Origin: Lingula anatina
Taxonomy: Eukaryota > Brachiopoda > Lingulata > Lingulida > Lingulidae
Assembly: GCF_001039355.2 (NCBI RefSeq)
Contig: NW_019774513.1
Span: forward strand, 650,329-712,328
Length of the DNA stretch: 62,000 nt
Direction: 5' to 3'
Below are positions 21,553 through 33,100 of this stretch, piece after piece. Made by a program: the position numbers and the translations under genes. Each line of letters starts with the position of its first letter. Within the stretch, counting starts at the first letter, position 1. The notes under the pieces were generated by a model. It saw nothing but the letters and a program-made list of their open reading frames with translations. It was not told the origin of the DNA and searched no databases.

Positions 21553-24500
21553 CTACATGCCATTATATGCAGGCCCCTCTCCCCCCTGGGGGGTCACCCA
21601 GTTGATGTTTTGAGTGGGGTCCTTAATGTCACAAGTTTTACAGTGAATACAGTTTTGTGCGTTGATCTGTAGTCTCTTTCCTGACCCGTCTTCTGTCTCC
21701 ACATATTCATATACTCCTAGAATATTATTAATGAAAAAAATTTTTGTTATTTACCAAAGCCTCTATCATTATCTTACATTTGCAAGGTGCAAATTTCTAA
21801 ATATATCATCAAGAAGAAAAGGTGCTGAGTAGCATTTTAATTTAATTATTCGAATTCAAACAAATTTCTTTAATGTATACTTTTAAAGAGGTTTGTGGTC
21901 AATTTCTGGAGATAAGATTCCTATCTATTTACATTGTCTATAATTAATATGCAATGCAAATGAAAATGCAATGATTCTCCCTTTCTTTTTTTGAAATTAT
22001 TTCTCTATTACTTTTGACCATTACTTAATGAAACCTCAACACCAAATTGCAGAAACAATATAAACTATCACCTACCAAATGGAAAATTAATCATTCTAAA
22101 TTTCTTTCTTAAAATCTCTATTACATCTAACATCCTTTTAATAGGAACACAAATTGTTTTTAAAAATATCATGCTATCGTTTACCTGCAGGACAAAACCT
22201 CTGTTCTGGTCCGTCATATGTCGCCAGGTTAGTATTGACAGGTACGGAGTCGTCCATGAGAGTAAGATGAGCAGGCTGGTCGTGGTCGTGATTGGTTCCT
22301 GTTAGCGCCACTGAGCTGAGGAGGTCAAAACTGATCTCCCCATCAGGCTTGGGGTACTCAATCTCTTTGAACTCTTTAGCTGGTTTAAGTCGACTGTGGT
22401 CTGCACCTGTGAACATGATGGAGAAAATACATGCTAAAGAATCTTTTGTTCCATATCTACTTAAGTTTTACATGTCTGTTGCCAAACAAATTTTTGTAAG
22501 CAATAATTCAATTCAATTCAATTCTCACTACCAACAATTCAATTCTCACTACCACCAAATCAAGGACTCTTGAACATGACTCATACAAAACCAGTGGTCA
22601 CAACCTCAAGTCAAGTGTTTTTCTCCAAAGAATCACAACCACAACATTCCTTTCCACATAAAACTGATGATTCCATCGCATTGCTAAACTTATGTGCATC
22701 TTTCATCTCTCTCACTCTCTCACACACACACACACCGTGTGAGAGTGTCCAAGGTTCCTTGCCTCTCAACAAATTACACACACACACACGCACACAAACA
22801 CACACACACGCTGTGCATACCTCCATGTGAGAGTGTCCAGGGTTCCTTGCCTCTCAACAGTACACAGAATAGTCCAGTGTAGGCCATACCCCCATATAAC
22901 CCCAGGGGTGAGTGGAAAGACGGGCGGACGTTCCTCACTGCATACAATTCTTTCCACACCCAACTGTCCCTAAGGCGCTGTTCATAAGCCAATGGTTCAA
23001 GTCCTATTTTCATTGTAATATAAAGCAATTAATTAAAAAACAATGAAATTAACTGCAATTCAACTGTACATGTTCAATTTACTAATTCATGCTTTTATAA
23101 TTAAAGAAGTGCACCCTGGAATTAAAATGAGTTTCAAGCCTTGCCAACTTAAAAATGACAATATTATATATTAACATCTAAATATTTGCTTTGTTCAAAA
23201 TCACATTCATTAATCAGACACAAACCATATAACCTACCCTTAAGATGTCTTGTAAAATAAGTTCACATCCACTCTATCTAACTTGGTTACTATCAAAATC
23301 ACAACCTAAACTTCAATAACGAACCTACCATGAAAATACCAATATTACAATATGATTCAGAGAGTTCCCAATGAATTTTACACATTTATTACCTGCCGTC
23401 TCTGACTTGTGGTTCTCATCTGTAATCACGTCAAACACAGCCTCCCCCGCCATCCTTCCACTGGCCACGGCATTGTGGGAACCCTTGACCTTGGGGACGT
23501 TGATAAACCCAGCCGCGCAGCCCACTATACAACCACCTGGAAACGTCAGCCGTGGTACACTCTGGAATGAGTGACCATAGTCAGAGGAATTTATATCTTA
23601 ATACAGGGGAAAGACCATGGTCAGAGAAATTTATATCTTAATACAGGGGGAAGAGCCCCCTCCCATTTGAGGATTTCTTCCTTTTTATTTACACAAATAT
23701 TAAATTCTAAAGGAAAGGAAAGGAAAAATATTAATGAATATGGCATTTGTATACGCAATGATATGAAGGGGCACAATTATTTGTGCATATTTGACAACCC
23801 TGGAATATCTGTAAGAAGTTCAAAAATAATTCAGATATTTTTTTCAATTGTGAGAAATTTATATTTCAATAGTAAATTATCAACTAAAACCACAAAACCA
23901 TAACCACACTTTACATGCATACTGCAACCTGAGTGTGAGTGTGTGTGAGCATGTGCGTGTCTGCGTGCAGATACAAGACTAGTGAATTTTACTCTTACCT
24001 GTATCCCACCCTCATTCAGAGCTCTAGCTCCATAGGCCAGCCTCTTGCCTCCTTTAAATATCTTCTCTATGTAAGGGTGATGCTTAAACCTCTGAAACTC
24101 CTTGAAAGGACTGATGTATGGATTTTCATAATCTAGAGCAACCTGAAAATATTAAATATATCAGACTTTGAACAAAATCAATCATGATCATAAAAACAGT
24201 GGCTTACTTCTTATCAACTGTATGCACTGTTTAAATCAGGCAATTCAACAAGCTCAATTGTCACTAAACAACTTTTTTATAGGTCCTTCACATCAAATTT
24301 GACTAACTTGAGCAGTAAAAGATTCACTGTAAATAATACTTGAAGTCTACCATAAATAAATAAATGATTAAAAGCAGTATAATCATGGGCAGCAAGTGGT
24401 GGTCTTACCACATATCCCACTGATACTAGTGGGGCGTCCTCTCCTAAGTGATATATAAAAGAACCTCCATAAGTATTACGGTCCTGGAAACAGGAACAGA

Positions 24501-25128
24501 GATTTAGTTCAGTTGAATGTCACATCTGAAAATACTTTGTGTTAGGTATTCTCATTAAACTGGTAAGCAGCAAAAGTTGTTTCTTAAAATAAAACAAAAT
24601 CAAAACAATTTCAATGTAAGAAGCTTGAGACAACTGACGTGAAATTCATTGAAATTTCAATTATAAACTGACATATAATAAAATGCCGGTTCTAAAATGA
24701 GAACAACAGTAAATTCTATTAAACATATAAAAACATTACAAGTAATAAAAGATGAGATATAAGATGACATTACCAAAGGCCATCCTACGGTGTGTTCTAC
24801 TCGCCCAGGATGATGCTGTTCTGGTGTCACTTCCCATAATTCCTTGAGACCAATGGCGTACGTCTGTGGTTCACAGTCCTTCCTGAGATCAAACTTATTA
24901 AACAGTTGTTTGGAAAGATGGCCGTGACAACCCTCAGCAAATATGGTGCATTTGGCCTGAAACTCCATGCCTCTTTCAAAAGATTCCTAAACAGAAAATA
25001 TGTAAAACATATGCAAGATCAGAAAACAGACATCTACACTGTATTAAAAAATATATTGAAAGAGTTGAAAGAGTAGACATTATTATAAATTATACAGTTA
25101 CTATGGACTACAGAGTAATATGGAGATG

Positions 25129-25175
<47 letters not shown>

Positions 25176-28100
25176 CCTTTAACGTCAAAGAAAATAAAGG
25201 CAATAGCTGTGGTAAGTAGGCAAATATCCTATCATCTAATGTTCACTGCAATTTTAAGAATTTAAATTTCAATTACCTTAGGGGATCCATCCTTGTAAAT
25301 CCCCACATCATTGGTTGCTATACCTCTAACACTACCATCCTCATTGAACAAAACCTGCAACAAGGTTATTATGCAGTGTTATATAAAGTTTTGGAGTGTT
25401 TTAATGTGAGGCTTTTAACTTGTATGGAGCATTGCTTTAATATGTCCCAATAATTGCCCCCTTTGCTTTTAATGTTGGAGTCAAACCTTACAGATTAAAT
25501 CAAAGTAAACCCAATAGTAAATAGTCTAGATATGAACTAATCTACAAAGTAATAAGAATCTCTGGAGATGAAGGAGAAAATTCTTTGTAATGAAATACCT
25601 CAGAAGCAGCAAATCCAGGGTAGACCTCTACTCCTAACTCTTCTGCCTGCTCTCCTAGCCAGCGAACTACATTACCCAGTCTGACTATATAGTTACCATG
25701 GTTATCCATCGGCATCCCTGGATTGGACAGAACATGGCTACATAATATGAACTAACAAATGGATGTATGTGGATTCCTAATACATTTTATTTATTAGGCG
25801 TAATACATTTTTTAATTTTCGAGATTTCTAAAAACTAACATCTTTAAAATAAAATTATAATATTATTACAAATGTTAAGAAAAATAAAACAGATATTGGA
25901 AAGATTACAAATATATTTTTTTTCATATGAAAAGGAAGAAATGTATTAACCCTTGTAATTCTCAAGGATTATGAAATGAAAGCTTTTACTGTGAGTAATA
26001 CACTAACCTCTAAATACAGGAATAGGTATCCTGGAAGATTTAGTCAAAAAAGAAAATTTGTCTTCTGTTACTGGGGTGTGGAAAGGAGCCTGTATAATGA
26101 CACCAAAGATATAGATTAACACAATTCTACAACTAAGACCAAGTACAAATAACAATCAATTTTACAGTTTGTTTTTATTTTGTTGTTGTTTAGCATATGT
26201 ATAGATACACATACTGTCATGGAGTTTTGGTATACCAACTTCATAAAAAGTTGTTTCTGTTACAAAATAACATACCAGTAATCAAATGGTGCTTTTTATT
26301 AAAGCAATAATAACTCTTCCTTTGAGATTCAAAATTCGCAAGAAATACATTCTAAACAACACACGGAAATATATTATATTGCATTTCACCACTAAAACGG
26401 CTGTTATTGTAGTAAAACTAAAAACTCTGCTTGTCAATAGGGCTTTCGGTGCCTTTTTTCCCGGTCATCAAGGCATTCGTTGCCAAGGATTTTGGCGCAT
26501 CACGCGGATTCTCGCGTGCAGTCGAGACCAAAATAACAGAGGCGCATGACACAATCCTCAGACGTAAGTTGCTAGTTTTTGTACAGTGTGTCGGATAACA
26601 AAAAGCCCAGAACNTTATGACTTTAAGCTACTGCATAATTTGGAACAAAAACACACACATACACCCATACACACACACACCACTGTGACACCAGCATGAC
26701 AAAAGTGGAAAACATTTTCTCTTTATTCAAATACACATACACAATTTAAATCATTTCTTACAAAAATTTAGCTAAGGGAATTTCTGGTATTATCAGCAAT
26801 TGTTTTACTCAATGCCCAGCCATATGCAACATGCTGTACATAGTTTCAGTCATATTGAGCAGTTTGAGGGCACCTACCCCTCTTTCTTTCCAGTCAGGGA
26901 AGAGTTCTTCTATTGCCTTGGGCTCTATACATGCTCCTGAGAGGGTGTGGCCGCCTGGAATGACAGTTGACTACAACTTAGTTGTATGTTGGAGAAAATC
27001 TCATTCAGTCACTACATTCATAAACAGTAATATTCTGTCTAATTCAAAGTAGTTTATAAGAAGTAATTGTAAAACTGCTCTTCAACGAAAAAAATTTCGA
27101 CAATATTCACATTTGACAACATCAAAAGTTAAGGTACAAGGACAAGGTTACTTAGGCAAATAACAAAGTTATTCAAGGATGCAAATCAAACTGAGAAAAA
27201 AATTCATTTTTGAAAGAGATGGATACAGTGTTTAGCACATTTCTAAGTAATTTGCCTGCTTGATTTCACTTAAATGCTGCTGGCCCCAGTCTTATCCTAG
27301 TCACAATGTCAAAGCATCTATATAATAAAACTGTCATCAGACATAAAAATATTCTATTGAGAATTATTATCATTATAATAACCCTCAGTCCCATACAAAC
27401 TTAAAATATAAATACTACATAAAAATATGAATTAGTCTTTTATAAAACAGGTGCTTCACCTATTTCCGCAGCCTTTTCCAAAACACAAACTCTGATTTCT
27501 GTTCCTTTTTCATTGGCTAGCTGCTTTATTCGACAGGCTGCTGCGAGTCCTGCAGGTCCTCCTCCGACAATCACTACGTCAGCCTCGTCTGCAAACCTCT
27601 CCATAGAGATATCTGAAACACATCAAGGCAGCAAAGCTGTCAAATGTACAGATATCTGAAATGTGAACATGATACAAGATAAGTCAACAACAGTCATAAT
27701 ACAACATTTAATACCCGTCACCATTCTCTCTGTGTACATGTAGTTGTAAACACACTTCCCTAAGCAAAATGAAAAGTTTGCAGCAAGAAAAAAATATTGC
27801 TGCTACTTTTCAGCCATATTACAGCAAATTTGCAAGAAAAAAATGCAGTTAACCTGATATTTTGCTTATGGAGTGCCAATCTGCCCAGTGAACCCACCTT
27901 TCCATCTTGGGTCCGTTTCCCTAGGCACCACTGTGTAATGTGTGGTGATCTTTGGCAAAGCCTGCTCTGTGGAATACTGTCTGTGGAGATACCTTAATAC
28001 TAAACAGAAAACACACATTAATTACATGGGAATTAAGTCATTTGATTATAAAAATGTAGGTTTTGTGGTGCTGGTGTGCAGTTAATAGTAAGTCTTCTAA

Positions 28101-28917
28101 GCACTGGCCCTAAAGGTGTGCACAGAAACCTCTACTGGTAAAATACTTTGGATATAATTAAACAGTTCTCCTTTGCTTCATACCTGTTATTTTATTTAGT
28201 TCAACTAATCTATTCATTAAAAATATTCACAAGTAAAAGCACCCAGCCCCTGCCCCCCCCCCCCCCTTCATTCCCACCCAGCAACAATGCTAGTTTATAC
28301 AAGGACAGACTGGTCCCCACTAGTTACTACTGGTAATACAAGGTGCCCCCCAAACACATTCATAAACTAACTACTAATCTTTCTTATCTTAATGTCTACA
28401 TAAAATAACTTTGCCCATTTACATATATATATTTTAGATTAAGTTTTGGAGGTTAAAATATTTTTCAAATATAAGTTATTTCATTTCACAAATGATAATC
28501 AGTATAAATGACCTCATTTGACCCGGCGTTTCTTAATTTGTTACAGTTAGCCGATATCAAGATAAGGAAAACAATGCTGATAGTAATAATAGGGCTCGTT
28601 TGTTAACTTGACCTAATTTCACTGGTTCGAACCTGCTATTCATCACGTCTTGACCAACATTACAAGCGATCACTCAGGTAGAACAGCCCTGTGTCTCAAC
28701 AGTGAACGTCCCAAACTGACTCAAACGTCAACAAACTTCCAGGAGGAATGAACGGGATGGTAAATAAATTTTACATTTCGAATGACGCCTTCATTTACCT
28801 CATTTAGGCATCACATATAACCTCTCTGTGTGTTACACATTTGGCTGACTTTTAAGTCATCTTTTTTTTCGTTAAATTACCTCGAAATGTTGCACCCCTC
28901 TTCAACACCGCTGCCAT
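21553..28917 (-). CDS. ETFDH: Electron-transfer-flavoprotein:ubiquinone oxidoreductase, mitochondrial (14 exons, 605 aa)
   Basis: Exons in coding order: 28881-28917, 27898-27999, 27460-27612, 26878-26954, 26008-26089, 25599-25717, 25277-25354, 24774-24986, 24409-24483, 23999-24142, 23393-23561, 22821-23003, 22185-22406, 21553-21716. They total 1818 nt in uninterrupted phase. This inner-membrane enzyme passes electrons from reduced ETF (fatty-acid and amino-acid oxidation, choline breakdown) to ubiquinone through FAD and one 4Fe-4S cluster. The N-terminus is Arg-rich with no acidic residue ([20 protein letters not shown]), as expected of a mitochondrial presequence. The FAD dinucleotide fold [13 protein letters not shown] is at about 58-70. 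The cluster ligands are Cys549 (FCPAG), 574, 577 and 580 (C-x2-C-x2-C). The protein ends PAYNGM like vertebrate ETFDH and is 12 residues shorter than the human 617. No lesion is seen, so it should be functional. Confidence 0.97.
22738..22771 (-). repeat. Duplicated fragment of ETFDH exon 12 between CA repeats
   Basis: These 34 bases match 22826-22859, the 3' part of exon 12 (encoding [12 protein letters not shown]), with one mismatch, in the same orientation. The fragment lies in the following intron, bordered by (CA)n on both sides (about 22722-22735 and 22777-22809). It has no acceptor AG in front of it, so it is not a usable exon. Confidence 0.75.
25132..25173. repeat. (GT)n microsatellite in an ETFDH intron
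   Basis: About 20 uninterrupted GT units. Confidence 0.95.
26614..26614. other. ETFDH: Assembly join (single N) in an ETFDH intron
   Basis: A single undetermined base in the intron between exons 4 and 5. It does not affect coding sequence, but some intron sequence may be missing or duplicated here. Confidence 0.6.
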
Positions 28918-29152
28918 CCTTTTTGGTAAATGTTACGTATTGGGGGAAATTAGGTCACATATTACGACATACCGAATAAATATTACCATCTTGAGTTGAT
29001 TTGAAACCAAATAATGTACAACATTTTCCTCCTAAAGATGTCTGTATTTTAGTCAGTTCAATACAAACCATTACATTTGCAATTATACATAGTAAATAAA
29101 GTCGTTAAAAATTGCGTACCCATTGGTAGCGTCCAAAGGTCGAATTCGGAGC
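28918..29152. promoter_or_regulatory. Shared bidirectional promoter of ETFDH and the HJURP-like gene
   Basis: Only 235 bp separate the two divergent start codons. There is no clear TATA box near either start. An inverted CCAAT (ATTGG, about 29122) lies about 30 bp before the plus-strand ATG. Both start codons sit inside ATGGC(G/A)G, a YY1-like motif common at housekeeping genes with short leaders. Co-regulation is inferred, not shown. Confidence 0.6.
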
Positions 29153-30135
29153 ATGGCGGGTAGGTTTGAAGTCAGTAAACGGGATCCCAGATATATTGCT
29201 CATGGAACTATCATATCGGCTCGACGATACAGGACTAATCTTGAAGCAATTATAGACAAGGTGAGTCAGATCTGCTAACTTAGCTCATTTCTTCAAGCAC
29301 CCGTACCATCTGATCTTTCTCGCTCTGGTCTCTCTTCGGCCTCTCTCTCTCTCTCATCGACGAAAATAACCTTGAGAAAACTCACTCGGATATATTTGTG
29401 CTATTTTAAGATATTTCTGATACATGAAAACAAGTATATGCCTTTCTTCATAAGTTCTGTGTGTTGTAGTGTTATTTTATATAAAAATTCATTTGACATT
29501 TTTGGAATAATAAAATGTTAAAACTTAAAAAGTTGATGATTTTAACAATGATATGTTAATTATCTATGTTAATTATAAATACTGATAGCATTTAAGAAAA
29601 TGTAAAAGGTGTAGAAGATAGCTTTTTTATCGAGGACAGAGGACTACTGCAGGAAAGAAATTTTTCTGACCTGCATATATGCTAGTATGGCATATACTAG
29701 TATGGCTTCGTGTGTCCTTGCAGACATACGTACACAGCCTAAGTGGGAACCTCTCACATCTGTATTTTGCAGATAACTGCCAAATAAAATGAAACTTTAT
29801 TTAAACTTATTTTCTAATTGAAGATCAAAATTATTTGAAGTTCAGTTGTTCAAACCAAAATTGAGAGATATGAATCTTGATGACTTAAAAATATATTTTT
29901 GATGATATTTTTTCAGTTTGAAACTATTTGCACAACTGCGCATTTGGCAAATGTAACATATAAATTATTTTCATGTTTCCCGTTTTCTATTTAAGATTTC
30001 TTGTTGCATATTTTATTATCATACAGTTCTTTTTTTCAGTATAATAAGCCTTTTCATAGAGATGATATCATTGATCTTGAAAGTTTTGTAATTGAAAATG
30101 AAGTTGGTAAGTAAGCATTCATATTTTCATGTTTA

Positions 30136-30177
<42 letters not shown>

Positions 30178-33100
30178 GTTAAAGATCAGCATGAATTTTG
30201 TAATATAGAATACCCTGTAGGTGGAAAATTGAAGAAAAAACGTGTCTATGTAAAGAATACTGCTTTTTAACAAGCATAAGCAGAATAATTATGTTGTTTT
30301 TATGGTTTGATAATCAGGAAAGACTTGATAGCATATACAGTAGGTAGAAATTTAAATTTAAACATTAAACAGATGCCTGTCTATCATATATTATGATAAT
30401 AATATAATTTGGCAACATTTACAGGGCGACTGAAAAAAATTAAAAAAGCCCAAGCTTTTGGACAAACACAGCTTGCTTCAGTGAAGGGCAGAGGTAAATA
30501 TTTATTGTCATATTTACATAAACAAATGATCAATGCTCTTACTAGTATTTAAATTGTCTTCTCTACTTTTTATGTTAGAGTAATTTGCTACCAAATGGAG
30601 GAGATGCCTTTAATTATACATTAAAATTTAAGTGTATTTTTGATCAAATTTCTTAATGAGCTCTGTACTGATGTTATATGATTCAGATTGTGATAGAGTG
30701 TGAGTGATAAAGTGTCCATTGAAATAAACAAACAGGCCTTGAATATTAATTTATCAGAGTTTCTTTTTGTAGCAAAGCTGCCATTGGCATTTGATCCAAA
30801 TGAATCAGGATTTGCCTCTGGCGAAAACAGCAAGGTAATTAGAATATTTCTTTATTTATATCATTATTTCTGTGTTGCCGTCCTTAGTTATTTCTAATTT
30901 CATACACTGGTAAGTATGAAATGTCCTGCATGCAATATATATGTGCACAGTGTGTGCTTACTTGTTTATGGACAATTATGGCTGAACAAGTAATCATGAG
31001 GAACTTTTAAGGGTGATCACATAAGTAAAAGTCAGTCTAGCAATAGGGAATATTTTGGTACCTTGATAATTGGTATTAGTGTTGCATCACATTGAAATAG
31101 CCCTTATTTTCTTTTTGTAATATATTTCTTTTTGTAATTGTACTGATTAAAAACCCACTCAAGAAATGTATTATATATAATTGAATCTCGGTTTTAAGCC
31201 CTAAAAAATGTGCAGTTTGTCTATGAAGTAAAGCAGAAGAGAAACCATTCTAAATTTCAGAGCAGTAGCAAGTTTAGTAGCTCAGTCTTTGATTCCTTGG
31301 ATCAAGAGGAGTCTCTCATGAGATCGCATGATGAGAGCACAGTACGGGGAACAGCAGAGGAAGGTATGTATCACAAAGAAGTGCTTGAATTGTCCTTGTA
31401 GGCCATTATCTGAGACATGAGGTCTGTAACAAAAAGAAATACTTGTTTTATCCTAATAGACCATAATCTGAGACTACTAATCTGAAATGTGGGAGCCATT
31501 GTTTTATATTCAGTATGGTTGAAAAAGTATTTTGCCAAAGGCGTGAGAATATTCCTTCCTGAATACCATCCACAGTCACACTAGTGTTTAAAGAAACATC
31601 CTATATGTTTCAGATTATGGCCTGTAACATGTGTTAAATCTGGTATTTTATTGAAATTAGCCTCATCATGATTGCTAACATTTAACTTAACCTGCTTTGA
31701 CAACTTTGAACTTTGAGCAGAGTTTTTATTCAATTGTTTATAAAATCCCTAACAGTTTAAAGCAATTTTTTACCATCATGGGAGAAATTTGATTTTTTTA
31801 AATACCAAATTCTTAGAAGTTTGAGTGGAGGGCAGACACACTGAAACTGTTGGTCCGATCGGTCATGACCGGGAAAATTTGTCTGGACCGGTAGAAAATT
31901 GGACTTGGTTGTTCCAAAAAACCAACAAGAGTTTTAAGAACCGCAATTTTGAATTTACAGTCATCTTTCGACATACTTTAAAATTATATAAAACCCAAAG
32001 CGTTTTTTCCTTTCTTTTTAAAACTATCACATTCAGAAACAAAGTAAGCTACCCTTATCATATTGGTACTATCTGTCTCAAACGAATAGAGTGATTTTCG
32101 GTCTGACAAAAATCCATTTGGTACGGCAAATTTTTCATTACTGCCGGTCCAAATGAAAAGTTTTCAGCATGTCTAGGAGGAGATTCAACAAACCACCCTT
32201 TGGTACGTGAAAGGTCTGCTTTTAATCATCATTTGATCTATTTTATATGAAGATGTATAGGTTTCACAGTAAAAAGTTCCACTTTTATAAAATAAAGACC
32301 CCCCCCCCCCCCCCCACAGACCTGAAGGTGTCCTGTAGAAACTTCTTTTGCTTTTAAATTATATTAATTTTTTAATCATGTTTGAAAATTCCAGAGATTG
32401 CTGAAGATTTTATTTCGAAAGTGCTGGAGAATGAAAGTATCGTAGGAGAACCTGAGCCCAGTGATGGGGAGAGTATTGGTGACAGCGACAGCGAGGATGA
32501 ACAAGACCAGTGGGAAAGTGAGGATGATGGTATTGATTGTGTGGCCGACCAGAAATCATCTAAATCTGATTCCAAAGGTTCTGGTAGAAAAAGAGCAGAA
32601 GTGCAAGAGAAACGGGAGAAGGTAAATTTTAAAAAACGGGTCATTTTGGGTTGACATTTTTCTGATATTTCATAGAACCATTCTTTCTTATAAGACAATT
32701 GGATTCAAGGCTGGCTTGGTAGAACTAATTTTACAGTGTAATAAGTTATGATAATACTAATACAGTATATAACTTTTGTCTTGAGTGCCTTAGTAATTTG
32801 CCATTCCTTTCATGAATTAAAAAAGACAGATTCTGTTTCATATTCATAGCAAGTATACTTTGTGACCCAGCATTTGTGTTTAGTGTTTAAGATTATGCAT
32901 TTGGGATAGCCATTATTGTTTTGTAGGTGAAACATTTAAATGCTAAGAAAAGAGCAGCACTACAGGCTGTTAACTCGTCTCCAGGGACCACTGTTCATAA
33001 TAACACTTTTACACTGAAGAAGACCTCCTCAAAGTCAAAGCCTAAGGATGAAGATGTTGCAGAGGAACCTAAGCCAAGTGATGAAGAGATATTTATTTCA

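Noticed and set aside
22570-22963. Several open frames on both strands around the CA repeats
   Set aside because: They are dinucleotide-repeat artefacts overlapping ETFDH exon 12 and its intron.
28611-28650. GGTTCGAACC resembling a tRNA T-loop
   Set aside because: No acceptor stem, D-arm or anticodon arm can be folded around it.
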